This document shows positions 44,777 through 52,892 of a stretch of 64,000 bases of DNA, piece after piece (within the stretch, counting starts at the first letter, position 1; each line of letters opens with the position of its first letter). The notes beneath the pieces were generated by a model that did no database searches, was not told the DNA's origin, and saw nothing but the letters and a program-made list of their open reading frames with translations. The DNA lies in contig JAHJJU010000105.1 of assembly GCA_018822805.1 (NCBI GenBank), positions 1-64,000 on the forward strand, given 5' to 3'. The stretch is from a bacterium. Its GTDB lineage: Bacteria > Campylobacterota > Campylobacteria > Campylobacterales > Sulfurovaceae. Position numbers and translations under genes: made by a program.

Positions 44777-44977
44777 TTATCGTCTTGCTTTGAGTTCATC
44801 AAGTGTATAAGTTTTGACCTTACCCTCTTTTAGTTTTTTCATTCTAGCTTCTAAAATCTCTTTATGCCACTCTGGAGACTCAGGTTCAGTTGTTTCTGTA
44901 CGAAGTGATTCCCAAAGTGTTTCCATAAGATGAACACGTTGACTAATAGGCATACTTTTAATATCGTTGAATGACAT
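44777..44977 (-). CDS. Addiction-module antitoxin (TIGR02574-type)
   Basis: A 66-residue protein beginning MSFNDIKSMPISQRVHLMETLWESL and including PESPEWHKEILEARMKKLKEG, the pattern of short antitoxins paired with ParE-like toxins. It neutralises the toxin encoded directly after it and probably represses the operon. The module lies between nifE and nifN. Confidence 0.85.
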   Translation of the reverse strand: MSFNDIKSMPISQRVHLMETLWESLRTETTEPESPEWHKEILEARMKKLKEGKVKTYTLDELKARR

Positions 44978-45055
44978 TTGTAATCCTTAAGATTGAACTT
45001 ATTTATTATAGCATAGAAAACTCAACATACAACCATGGCTATTTTGAAAATTCAC

Positions 45056-45069
45056 GGAACACTTCTTGC
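45056..45069 (+). promoter_or_regulatory. Sigma-54 promoter of nifN
   Basis: GGAACACTTCTTGC has GG at 45056-45057 and GC at 45068-45069 with ten bases between. It is 36 bases before the nifN ATG, so nifN keeps sigma-54 control despite the insert that separates it from nifE. Confidence 0.88.
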
Positions 45070-45105
45070 ATAAAAACCTTAAACCCCTCACTTTAGGATA
45101 ATAAA

Positions 45106-46380
45106 ATGACCAAACCACTACAAATAAACCCCATAAAATTATCCCAACCCATGGGAGCGATGTTCTTTTTTTTAGGTGTTAAAAATACGATGCCACTTAT
45201 GCATGGGGCTCAAGGGTGTGCTTCGTTTTCTAAAGTCTTTTTTACGCGACACTTTTCTGACCCTATTGCTGTGCAGACGACGGCTGTGAATGACATTACG
45301 GCTGTGATTGATGGGGGAGATTATTCAATTTCTGAGGCGATTAAGAACATTACTAAAAAGGTAAAGCCTGATTTGGTCGGGTTGTTTACCACAGGAATGA
45401 CCGAGACCAAAGGCGATGACATTAAAGGGGCAACTTATTTACTAAGAGATAAACAGAAGATGGTCTATGTGCATACGCCTGATTTTGAAGGGGGCTTAGA
45501 GAGTGGATTTGCTAAAGCGATAGAGGCGACGATAGAGCAGGTAGTAGAGCCTACTACGGTGATAGATAAACAAAAAGCGTTGATTATTCCTAATGTCAAC
45601 CTGACTCCAATAGAAGTTGAGATACTCAAGGAGGAGGTGGCTTCTTTTGGATTTACACCGTATGCTTTGCCTGATTTAAGTGAGTCGCTCGATGGTCATT
45701 TGGGGGGGGTAAAACAGGGGGCTGTGAGCAGTGGTGGTATAGAGATTGCTGACATAGAAGCGTTGGGGGAGAGTGCTGTGGTGATAACCATTGGGGATTC
45801 GGTTAAAAAATGTGGGCTTAAGATGGTGGAGAAAAATGAAAAGACCACCCATTTGCATTTTGATACCATCTCAGGGCTTAAAAAAGGGGATGCTTTTTAT
45901 AAAGCTCTTTTAAATTTTAAAGGGTTAAGTCGACCAACTCCTAGCGTGATACGATGGAGAAAACGACTGCAAGATGCCCTGCTCGATACGCATTTTGCTA
46001 TTGGTGGAGCAAAAGTGGTAATTGCTTGTGAACCTGACCAATTGTTGTCGATTGCAACAACCATTAATGAAGCTGGAGCAACCATAAAAGCTGTGGTAAG
46101 TCCCACCAAAAGTGTGGCACTTGAAAATATACCTACCGAAAATATTGTGATTGGTGATTTTGAAGATGTTGAAGAGTATCTGGAGGATGCTGATATTCTA
46201 ATTAGTAATTTTCATGGGGAAAGAATCGCTCATAAACATCATACAGCATTAATGTTACGGGGATTTCCAAACTATGAAGAGGTAGGGAATCAGTTAAAGA
46301 ATGACCAGCTCTATAGAGGCTCAACCTATATGTTGTTTGAATTGGCAAATATCGTCAATCATTATAAATATGGGCATTAA
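45106..46380 (+). CDS. nifN: Nitrogenase FeMo-cofactor scaffold protein NifN
   Basis: A 424-residue partner of NifE. The conserved N-terminal region SQPMGAMFFFLGVKN, MPLMHGAQGCASFSK (P-cluster-like Cys) and TRHFSDPIAVQTTAVND is clear, followed by VGLFTTGMTETKGDDI. These match NifN rather than NifK by length and lack of further cysteines. NifEN converts the NifB cofactor to FeMo-co. It starts 128 bases after the ParE antitoxin gene, from its own promoter. Confidence 0.93.
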   Translation: MTKPLQINPIKLSQPMGAMFFFLGVKNTMPLMHGAQGCASFSKVFFTRHFSDPIAVQTTAVNDITAVIDGGDYSISEAIKNITKKVKPDLVGLFTTGMTETKGDDIKGATYLLRDKQKMVYVHTPDFEGGLESGFAKAIEATIEQVVEPTTVIDKQKALIIPNVNLTPIEVEILKEEVASFGFTPYALPDLSESLDGHLGGVKQGAVSSGGIEIADIEALGESAVVITIGDSVKKCGLKMVEKNEKTTHLHFDTISGLKKGDAFYKALLNFKGLSRPTPSVIRWRKRLQDALLDTHFAIGGAKVVIACEPDQLLSIATTINEAGATIKAVVSPTKSVALENIPTENIVIGDFEDVEEYLEDADILISNFHGERIAHKHHTALMLRGFPNYEEVGNQLKNDQLYRGSTYMLFELANIVNHYKYGH

Positions 46381-46388
46381 AATTTTGT

Positions 46389-46402
46389 GGAACACTTCTT
46401 GT
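46389..46402 (+). promoter_or_regulatory. Weak sigma-54-like promoter of the nifX transcript
   Basis: GGAACACTTCTTGT matches the nifN promoter except that the -12 GC is GT. It lies 43 bases before nifX, at the same relative position as the other sigma-54 sites. A -12 change often weakens sigma-54 promoters, so expression may rely partly on read-through from nifN. Confidence 0.6.
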
Positions 46403-46444
46403 ATAGATAGAGATAATAAAAATTAAATAGATGAAGGATAATCA

Positions 46445-46843
46445 ATGCGTCCAGAGATAAAAATTAGTTCCAGTACAACGGCTGAAGGAAGTATTAAAGT
46501 TGCGTTTGCAACCAACGATACTGAGAACATTGATGCACACTTTGGGAGTGCTAAAGCGTTTCATGTTTATACCATTACGGGGGAGGGATATGCATTAGCA
46601 AGTATTATTGGTATTCAAGATAAAGACACGGATAAAACGGTTGCTCTTTTAGAGGGGATTGATATTGTCTATTTTGTTAATATTGGACCTACAGCTGCTA
46701 CAAAGATTATCAACAAAGGGATTTTTCCTATTAAATACAAAGAGGTGGTTTCTATAGAAGAGGAGTTGTCAAAACTTCAAGTCATGTTGGGAACCAATCC
46801 TCCACCGTTTATAAAAAAAATCATTGAAAAAAAGGCTGCTTAA
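46445..46843 (+). CDS. nifX: NifX, FeMo-cofactor carrier protein
   Basis: A 132-residue protein of the NifX/NifB-C family. IKVAFATNDTENIDAHFGSAKAFHVYTI near residue 12 and VYFVNIGPTAATKIINKGIFPIK are typical. NifX binds cofactor precursors between NifB, NifEN and apo-nitrogenase. The stop overlaps the start of the DUF269 gene by one base, as in many nif operons. Confidence 0.92.
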   Translation: MRPEIKISSSTTAEGSIKVAFATNDTENIDAHFGSAKAFHVYTITGEGYALASIIGIQDKDTDKTVALLEGIDIVYFVNIGPTAATKIINKGIFPIKYKEVVSIEEELSKLQVMLGTNPPPFIKKIIEKKAA

Positions 46844-47271
46844 TGAAAAATCTATTTATAGATACGCTTATCGGTCAAGTACGGGCTTTAGATCAGTTTG
46901 GAACTTGGACGAACCGAACCGATGAAGACCTCTTGTCGGAAAAGTATGTGAAGAGCAAAGAGGATTTGAGAAACATTCCTGTTATTGCCGATATTGATGA
47001 GATGCAGACACACGATATTCGTCTGATTTACCAAGCAGTAGCTTTAGCTTTTGAGAAAAAGACAGGGGTAATGTGTTCAGTAGTCATGGAGATGAGTCAC
47101 GAAGGATTTGGACGGGCTGTGGTGATTGCCGACAAAATTGTTATTGTGAACAAATTTTTCAAAGATGCACATCGATACTCGTTTAGAACCTATGAGAAGT
47201 TGGCTGAAGAGGGTGAGAAAATGTTGGAAAATGCGATTACTCTTTACACTAAATATAAAGATGTAGCGTAG
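46843..47271 (+). CDS. nafX: NifX-associated DUF269 protein
   Basis: A 142-residue member of DUF269, a family found almost always after nifX. LIGQVRALDQFGTWTNRTDEDLLSEKYV at the start and FGRAVVIADKIVIVNKFFKDAHRYSF near residue 86 fit the family. Its exact job is unknown; a link to cofactor traffic is assumed. The stop TAG is supplied by the GTAGGG of a REP-like palindrome that begins there. Confidence 0.9.
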   Translation: MKNLFIDTLIGQVRALDQFGTWTNRTDEDLLSEKYVKSKEDLRNIPVIADIDEMQTHDIRLIYQAVALAFEKKTGVMCSVVMEMSHEGFGRAVVIADKIVIVNKFFKDAHRYSFRTYEKLAEEGEKMLENAITLYTKYKDVA

Positions 47272-47291
47272 GGTGCATTTTCCAACGCACC
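47268..47291. repeat. GTAGGG REP-like palindrome at the nafX stop
   Basis: GTAGGGTGCATTTTCCAACG with GGTGC pairing to GCACC at the end. The TAG is the nafX stop codon. Related units occur at 52893-52920 and as paired arms at 21399-21496 and 61796-61893. It may also act as a weak terminator within the nif transcript. Confidence 0.55.
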
Positions 47292-47323
47292 GTTATGTGA
47301 AATTGAAAAAAAAGGAAGAATGA

Positions 47324-47842
47324 ATGGCAAATATAGGAATTTTTTATGCCAGTGCCGGAGGAACCACAAAAATCATTACCGATGCATTGGTCGAAGCTTT
47401 TGAGGTTGATGAAGATAGCGTTATCTCTATGGAAGATGACTACGATGATATTGAGCAGTTTGATGATTTTGATGTGCTTTTTATAGGCAGTTCTACTTGG
47501 GGGCAAGGTGATGCACATTTTGAGTGGGTTGATCCGATGTTGGAAATAGAAGAGGAAGCTGATTTCTCTGGTAAAAAAGTAGCCTTTTTTGGTGCAGGTG
47601 ATGCTAAAAAACATGGTGAACATTTTTGTAGTGCTTTGGGAAAACTACATAATACCTTTACCAAAGTGGGAGCTGAAGCGATAGGTTTTGTACCTAAAGA
47701 GGATTACAACTATGAATTTTCTTTGGCTGAAATGGATGGAAAGCTCTGTGGATTGGGGATTGATGAGCATAATGAAGCTGAGAAGACCCAAGCTAGAATT
47801 GAAAACTGGATAACGGTTTTAAAAGATGAGGTAAAGGAATAG
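47324..47842 (+). CDS. nifF: Flavodoxin, probable electron donor to nitrogenase (NifF)
   Basis: A 172-residue long-chain flavodoxin. IGIFYASAGGTTKIITDAL at residues 3-21 binds the FMN phosphate; the motif varies from TGxTxxxA. SSTWGQGDAHFEW and FFGAGDAKKHGEHFCSALG are the isoalloxazine loops. It should carry low-potential electrons to dinitrogenase reductase. Being in the nif run, downstream of nifX and before nifW, it is more likely NifF than a housekeeping FldA. A strong AAAAGGAAG site precedes ATG. Confidence 0.88.
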   Translation: MANIGIFYASAGGTTKIITDALVEAFEVDEDSVISMEDDYDDIEQFDDFDVLFIGSSTWGQGDAHFEWVDPMLEIEEEADFSGKKVAFFGAGDAKKHGEHFCSALGKLHNTFTKVGAEAIGFVPKEDYNYEFSLAEMDGKLCGLGIDEHNEAEKTQARIENWITVLKDEVKE

Positions 47843-47845
47843 ATT

Positions 47846-48196
47846 ATGCAAGCTATGGAAACACGCTCACTTGATGAGTTTTACGGTTTAACCGATGCTG
47901 AGGATTATTTTTATTTTTTTGATATTGAGTTTGACCAACACTTGGTGAATGTAAAACGATTTCATATTATGAAAGAGTATGGAACATTAATTAGAACAGG
48001 TATGAAAAATATTGAGCAAGATGAAGAACGACTAATGGACTTTTTAAAATTTTCTCTCTTGAGAGTCTATGGAGATTTTAAAACAGGTCATGCACCAAGT
48101 GCAGCCGATGTTTGGGGTATGTTTAAGAATGGAAAGTTAACGGGTTGTGCCAGTTGTACACCTGAACCAACCCAAGGAGGAAGTTGTGCTTGTTGA
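47846..48196 (+). CDS. nifW: Nitrogenase stabilising/protective protein NifW with Cys-rich tail
   Basis: A 116-residue NifW protein. LDEFYGLTDAEDYFYFFDIEF then FDQHLVNVKRFHIMKEY matches the family's AEDFF-yD-vVNV-RLHIL pattern. NifW helps protect or assemble the MoFe protein. The C-terminal 17 residues are unusual: GCASCTPEPTQGGSCAC has four cysteines, which could bind metal or an Fe-S cluster. It overlaps nifZ by 11 bases, and its last codons contain the nifZ ribosome site. Confidence 0.88.
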   Translation: MQAMETRSLDEFYGLTDAEDYFYFFDIEFDQHLVNVKRFHIMKEYGTLIRTGMKNIEQDEERLMDFLKFSLLRVYGDFKTGHAPSAADVWGMFKNGKLTGCASCTPEPTQGGSCAC

Positions 48197-48575
48197 TCCC
48201 AATATTGTACTTCATGATAATGTAACGGGTCCTCGTTCCGGTCGTGATGCTGATGAAGCAAAATTTCACCCTGGGCAAAAAGTGCAACTTCTTGAAGATA
48301 TTGTTAATGATGGAACCTATCCACATTCACCGATAGGAACATTGATGATGCCTAAAGGTTCTATTGGTTATGTCAAAAGCATGGGCGATTTTTTACAAGT
48401 GATTCGTGTCTATGAAGTGCATTTTTTTGGAACAGAGATGACGATAGATTCGGTAGGTTGTAGAGAGCATGAACTTGAAGCGATGGAAGCTTATGTGGAT
48501 GAGGTGGATGAGGAGATGGCAATAATGAAAGCCCATCGTGAGCGTATGAAAAAACAAAGAGAAGAGAGACAATAA
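48186..48575 (+). CDS. nifZ: NifZ family protein
   Basis: A 129-residue protein if started at GTG 48186. KFHPGQKVQLLEDIVNDGTYP, IGTLMMPKGSIGYVKSMG and FLQVIRVYEVHFFGTE match NifZ, which helps form the second P-cluster of the MoFe protein. AAGGAGG at 48174-48180 is placed five bases before GTG 48186, so this start is preferred over the longer frame from GTG 48147. The C-terminus is a charged helix. It overlaps nifW. Confidence 0.88.
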   Translation: MLVDPNIVLHDNVTGPRSGRDADEAKFHPGQKVQLLEDIVNDGTYPHSPIGTLMMPKGSIGYVKSMGDFLQVIRVYEVHFFGTEMTIDSVGCREHELEAMEAYVDEVDEEMAIMKAHRERMKKQREERQ

Positions 48576-48607
48576 GGTCTCTCCATTTCAATCTAAAGGA
48601 GAAATAA

Positions 48608-48952
48608 ATGGCAAAAGTAATTTTTATCGGTTTTGATAAGGCTAAAGATGGTCTTTATCATGCAGCAATAGGTGAACCAATCATTAGATTGGCTAAAGAG
48701 AATGGTATTCCTGTTAATTTTGAGTGTCAAGATGGTGAGTGTGGTTCTTGTCTGATTAAATATGAGAACATAGCAGATGCAGAACCAACCAACTACATTG
48801 ATGACAAAGAGCTTGATAAGCTTATTGAGATGGGGGTTTTAAAGCCAAAAGATGCAGAGTATTCTCAACAGTTTACCATTAGCCCTAAAGTGAGACTTGC
48901 CTGTCAAACATTGGTTAAAGGTGATGTCATCATCAAACCATTTTACAACTAA
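48608..48952 (+). CDS. Shethna FeSII-like 2Fe-2S protein
   Basis: A 114-residue plant-type ferredoxin. FECQDGECGSCLIKYEN gives CxxxxCxxC at about residues 39-47 and RLACQT the last Cys. Between them lies a helical insert (YIDDKELDKLIEMGVLKPKD) like that of Azotobacter Shethna protein II, which binds nitrogenase and holds it inactive but safe during oxygen stress. An ordinary ferredoxin would have a shorter loop. The FeSII assignment is inference; the fold is firm. An AAAGGAG site precedes the ATG. Confidence 0.78.
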   Translation: MAKVIFIGFDKAKDGLYHAAIGEPIIRLAKENGIPVNFECQDGECGSCLIKYENIADAEPTNYIDDKELDKLIEMGVLKPKDAEYSQQFTISPKVRLACQTLVKGDVIIKPFYN

Positions 48953-48989
48953 AACAAAACTAAAACTATAAATTTAAGGAGATAATACA

Positions 48990-49286
48990 ATGACAACAAG
49001 AGTAGAAATCGTAAACGATTTTTTAGCTATTAATGTAAAAGAGGGAAGTACCATTCAGGACATCGTAGAGGCGAGTGGTTCAGCATTGCCATTTGGTTGT
49101 AGAGATGGTGAGTGTGGTACGTGTGTGGTTGAGGTAGAATCCGGAATGGAGTTTCTTTCACCCAAAACAGACAAAGAGCTTAAAGTAATGAAAGAGATTT
49201 GCTATGGTACCTGTACTCCAAACTCTAGACTCTCTTGTCAGATGAAGATTGCTAAGCCAAATGGTCTAGTGAGACTGAAATATTAA
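48990..49286 (+). CDS. 2Fe-2S ferredoxin of the nif cluster
   Basis: A 98-residue plant-type ferredoxin. FGCRDGECGTCVVEVESG holds three ligands (CxxxxCxxC near residues 37-45) and RLSCQM the fourth. Residues 55-75 form a shorter charged insert than in the preceding gene. It probably serves as an electron carrier for nitrogenase or cofactor synthesis. It follows the FeSII-like gene by 37 bases with an AAGGAG site. Two hairpins follow it, before rpoN. Confidence 0.85.
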   Translation: MTTRVEIVNDFLAINVKEGSTIQDIVEASGSALPFGCRDGECGTCVVEVESGMEFLSPKTDKELKVMKEICYGTCTPNSRLSCQMKIAKPNGLVRLKY

Positions 49287-49308
49287 TTGTCTTTTTATTA
49301 GACAATTA
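49284..49308 (+). terminator. Hairpin at the ferredoxin stop
   Basis: TAATTGTCT and AGACAATTA pair over nine bases around a seven-base loop, starting at the stop codon. There is no long T run after it, so it may only attenuate transcription into rpoN. Confidence 0.5.
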
Positions 49309-49313
49309 AAACT

Positions 49314-49335
49314 CCCAAACTGTTAAAAGTTTGGG
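49314..49335 (+). terminator. Second hairpin upstream of rpoN
   Basis: CCCAAACT and AGTTTGGG form an eight-base stem with a six-base loop, 13 bases before the rpoN ATG. It could limit read-through from nif or mask the rpoN ribosome site (GGGCAAGAT lies next to the stem). Confidence 0.5.
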
Positions 49336-49347
49336 CAAGATAACAGT

Positions 49348-50595
49348 ATGGCAAACCATATAAATTTACAGTTTAAACAGAAACAATCACTACAACTCTC
49401 ATTGAAGTTATGGTTACCTCTACTTCAAGCACCCATACAAGAACTTGACACGCTCTTAAAAGAACACTCTTTTGATAACCCTTTTTTAGAGTATCAATCA
49501 TCTTTTGAATCAAGTTACTCCTCTGGCTCATCCGGTGCTGATGGCGACGAGAGACGTAATTTTATTGAGAACATGAATTTTTATAAACCCTCACTTCATG
49601 ATGTTTTAGAAGAGCAGATAGATGAAAAACTCTTTCCTACCCCAATTTCTCAAAAGATTGCTCATGAGATTTTGTATGACATTACTCAAGAGGGTTTTTT
49701 TCAAGGGGACATTTCTAAAATAGCCATTAGCTGTAACACCACGGATGATTTTGTAGAGAGCGTACGAAAACGATTTCGTTATCTTGACCCTGTGGGTGTT
49801 GGAGCTGTAGATTTACAAGAGTCGTTCTCTTTTCAACTTGATGCGTTAACAATTTCAGATTCACTCTACACCTTTACCCAAACCCTTATAGAGAATCTGA
49901 CTAAAATGGACAAATATGCCAAACATCACCATTTTGAAGAGGCAGCAAACCTTATTAAAGGCTTTAACAACCCTCCAGCCATTGAGTATCTGGAAGAGGA
50001 GCCTTATATTATTCCTGATTTTTTTGTCGATATTGATGATGATATTCACCTGCGTATTAACAGTGATTATTATCCTGATATTGTGGTTAAAAACCCTTTT
50101 AATTCAAAAAATGATGAGCTTAAAGCCAAACTCAAAGAGGCACGAGATTTAACCAGTCTGCTTGAACTGCGTAAATCAACGCTTTATAAATTGGTACTTT
50201 TAATTGTCGAAAAGCAGATAGGATTTTTTTTAGGACATGAGCTAAAACCCCTGACCATGTTGGAAATAGCCACCATCGTAGGATTTGAAGAGTCCACGAT
50301 TAGCCGTGCCGTATCGAACAAATACATTAAATGTGAACGAGGAACTTTTGCTTTGCGTTCATTTTTTACCAATGCCATCTCTAAAGATTTGTCTTCAGCT
50401 GAGATTAAAAACTTTATTTCTGGATTGGTAGAGAATGAATCGCATGAAAAACCTCTGACCGATCAAAACTTAGTGGAGTTGGTAATGAAACGTTATGATA
50501 TTAAGATGGTACGGCGAACCATCACCAAATATCGAAAACTTTTAGAGATGCCATCTTCTAAAGAACGAAAAAGATTGTATACTTTACAGAAGTAA
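49348..50595 (+). CDS. rpoN: RNA polymerase sigma-54 factor
   Basis: A 415-residue sigma-54. Region I is Q/L-rich at the start (LQFKQKQSLQLSLKLWLPLLQAP), region II is acidic, and the C-terminal half has a helix-turn-helix (LEIATIVGFEESTISRAVSNKYI near residue 312). The RpoN box is seen as VRRTITKYR near residue 390. It is shorter than E. coli RpoN (477), like other Campylobacterota. Placed directly after the nif transcript, it probably serves the GG-N10-GC promoters here and likely flagellar promoters elsewhere. Confidence 0.95.
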   Translation: MANHINLQFKQKQSLQLSLKLWLPLLQAPIQELDTLLKEHSFDNPFLEYQSSFESSYSSGSSGADGDERRNFIENMNFYKPSLHDVLEEQIDEKLFPTPISQKIAHEILYDITQEGFFQGDISKIAISCNTTDDFVESVRKRFRYLDPVGVGAVDLQESFSFQLDALTISDSLYTFTQTLIENLTKMDKYAKHHHFEEAANLIKGFNNPPAIEYLEEEPYIIPDFFVDIDDDIHLRINSDYYPDIVVKNPFNSKNDELKAKLKEARDLTSLLELRKSTLYKLVLLIVEKQIGFFLGHELKPLTMLEIATIVGFEESTISRAVSNKYIKCERGTFALRSFFTNAISKDLSSAEIKNFISGLVENESHEKPLTDQNLVELVMKRYDIKMVRRTITKYRKLLEMPSSKERKRLYTLQK

Positions 50596-50689
50596 GTATT
50601 GAAAGTTTTTCAACTCATAATTCAGACCTTTCTTATCCTATTTTAGATAAAATCAACGCCAAAATTCTAAGACGATTGGAGTGTAATTC

Positions 50690-52417
50690 ATGAAGATGAA
50701 TGGTGCACAGATGGTTTGTGAAGCACTGATAGCCGAGGGTGTAAAGACCGTATTTGGTTACCCTGGTGGTGCTATCATGAACGTATATGATGAAATTTAT
50801 AAACAAGATGGTTTTGAACACATCTTAAACAGACATGAGCAGGCTTCTGTTCATGCAGCAGATGGTTATGCAAGAGCGACAGGTGATGTTGGTGTTGCTA
50901 TGGTAACCAGTGGACCTGGATTTACCAATGCTGTCACAGGTTTGGCAACGGCGTATATGGACTCGATTCCTATGGTGGTTATTTCAGGGCAAGTTCCTTT
51001 ATCACTCATTGGAACCGATGGTTTCCAAGAGATTGATGCCGTAGGTATCTCACGACCTTGTACCAAACATAACTATTTGGTAAGAGAGCTTTCAGATTTA
51101 CCTCGTATTTTAAAAGAGGCATTTCACATAGCCCGTTCGGGAAGACCTGGACCTGTTTTGGTTGATATTCCTAAAGATATTACAGCTGAATTTGGTGATT
51201 TTGTTTATCCTGAAGAGGTGAAGATTGCAAGTTATAAGCCAACGATTAAGGGGAATAAACGACAGATTGAAAAAGCCATTGATGCCATTGTAAAAGCTAA
51301 AAAACCTCTTCTTTATATTGGTGGTGGTGTTGTTCTCTCTAATGCCAGTGATTTGGTTCGTAAGATCGCAGAGATGGGTCAAATTCCGGCTGTTGAGACC
51401 TTGATGGCACGAGGTGTTATGGGGCATTCAAATCCACTACTTCAAGGTATGTTGGGAATGCATGGTAACTACTCGTCAAACATGGCAATGTCTGAGACCG
51501 ATTTGATTATCTCTTTGGGTGCCAGATTTGATGACCGTGTAACAGGTAAACTTTCAGAGTTTGCAAAGTATGCTGATATTATTCATGTGGATATTGACCC
51601 TGCAAACATTGGTAAATTGGTGGATGTTGATTACCCAATCGTGGGTGATGTTAAAGAGGTTCTTGATAAGATGATTGCCGGTCTTGAAGGCAGGGTTAAA
51701 CCTGAGCGTTATTCAGACTGGAGAGAGGTGTTAGAGCGATATGACAACTTGCATCCTCAATCGTATGTGGATACGGATGATGTGATTAAACCTCAATGGG
51801 TTATTGAGCGTATGGGTGAACTTGTGGGTGAACAAGCAATTATTACTTCAGATGTTGGACAGCACCAAATGTGGGCAGCACAGCACTATCCGTTTGACAG
51901 ACCACGTCAATGGATTAACTCGGGTGGACTTGGAACCATGGGCTTTGGTTTTCCGGCAGCTTTGGGTGCTAAAAAAGCATTTCCGGATAAGACCGTTATT
52001 AATGTAACAGGAGATGGTTCAATCTTGATGAACGTTCAAGAGTTGGTAACAGCTGCTGAGTACAAGATTCCGGTTATTAATGTTATTTTGAACAACCATT
52101 TTCTTGGAATGGTTCGGCAGTGGCAGACATTTTTTTATGAAGAGCGTTATTCTGAGACCGATTTGACCTTTCAACCAAACTATAAAGCATTGGCTGAAGC
52201 CTGTCATGGAATTGGTTATGATGTTACTACGAAAGCAGAGTTTGATGCAGCGTTAAAAGATGCGATTGAAAAAGATAAAGTAGCTTTTATCAATGTTCAA
52301 GTGGCACGATTTGAAAATGTTTTACCAATGGTACCTGCAGCAGGAGCATTGTACAACATGATGTTGCCTAAAAAGGGAGATAGTAAAAAAGAAAATAGTG
52401 GAAAGGAGGCAAAGTAA
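50690..52417 (+). CDS. ilvB: Acetolactate synthase large subunit
   Basis: A 575-residue thiamine-diphosphate enzyme for valine, leucine and isoleucine synthesis. The catalytic Glu lies in RHEQASVHAADGYARATG near residue 47, the FAD region holds GMLGMHGNYSSNMA, and the ThDP motif is GDGSILMNVQELVTA near residue 440 ending LNN. Length is standard. It overlaps ilvH by one base, so the two subunits are coupled. Upstream TAGATAAAAT may be the -10 region. Confidence 0.96.
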   Translation: MKMNGAQMVCEALIAEGVKTVFGYPGGAIMNVYDEIYKQDGFEHILNRHEQASVHAADGYARATGDVGVAMVTSGPGFTNAVTGLATAYMDSIPMVVISGQVPLSLIGTDGFQEIDAVGISRPCTKHNYLVRELSDLPRILKEAFHIARSGRPGPVLVDIPKDITAEFGDFVYPEEVKIASYKPTIKGNKRQIEKAIDAIVKAKKPLLYIGGGVVLSNASDLVRKIAEMGQIPAVETLMARGVMGHSNPLLQGMLGMHGNYSSNMAMSETDLIISLGARFDDRVTGKLSEFAKYADIIHVDIDPANIGKLVDVDYPIVGDVKEVLDKMIAGLEGRVKPERYSDWREVLERYDNLHPQSYVDTDDVIKPQWVIERMGELVGEQAIITSDVGQHQMWAAQHYPFDRPRQWINSGGLGTMGFGFPAALGAKKAFPDKTVINVTGDGSILMNVQELVTAAEYKIPVINVILNNHFLGMVRQWQTFFYEERYSETDLTFQPNYKALAEACHGIGYDVTTKAEFDAALKDAIEKDKVAFINVQVARFENVLPMVPAAGALYNMMLPKKGDSKKENSGKEAK

Positions 52418-52887
52418 TGGCTGATGTAAGAAGAGTAATTTCAGTATTGGTTGCCAATGAGAGTTCCGTACTTTCAAGAATTTCAGGACTTTTTGCAGGA
52501 CGTGGTTATAACATTGAGACCTTAACCGTTGCACCTGTACCTGATTCTGATTTATCTCATGTTACCATTGCTACGAATGGTAATGAGCGTGTTTTAGAGC
52601 AGATTACCAAACAGCTTCATAAGTTGGTTCCTGTCTATAAAGTTATTGAGCATGAAGAGATGGTCGAAAAAGAGATGGTATTGGTTAAGTTCCCTATTGA
52701 AGAGAGTTTGGCTGATATTGAAGCGTTGTGTGGTGCATACAATGGTGGAATCGTGAATGTTGGTGTGAGTATGTTCATCGGTATGGTAGCAGATGAGCCT
52801 TGTCGAGTGAAACATTTTATTGAAGCAGCAGGGCGTTACAATCCAATGGAAATTGTACGTGGTGGAGTGGTTGCAATAGAGCGATAA
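52417..52887 (+). CDS. ilvH: Acetolactate synthase small (regulatory) subunit
   Basis: A 156-residue protein with an N-terminal ACT domain (VISVLVANESSVLSRISGLFAGRGYNIETLTV, residues 6-37) and a C-terminal domain near residues 80-156 ending RGGVVAIER. It stabilises the large subunit and confers valine feedback inhibition. It starts at the last base of ilvB. A REP-like hairpin lies six bases after the stop. Confidence 0.95.
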   Translation: MADVRRVISVLVANESSVLSRISGLFAGRGYNIETLTVAPVPDSDLSHVTIATNGNERVLEQITKQLHKLVPVYKVIEHEEMVEKEMVLVKFPIEESLADIEALCGAYNGGIVNVGVSMFIGMVADEPCRVKHFIEAAGRYNPMEIVRGGVVAIER

Positions 52888-52892
52888 AAAAT

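Noticed and set aside
45897-46109. Minus-strand frame inside nifN, and many similar ones opposite other long genes
   Set aside because: They mirror the codon pattern of the sense gene and lack ribosome sites.
48147-48185. Longer nifZ frame starting at GTG 48147
   Set aside because: It would lie wholly within nifW without its own ribosome site; AAGGAGG places the start at GTG 48186.
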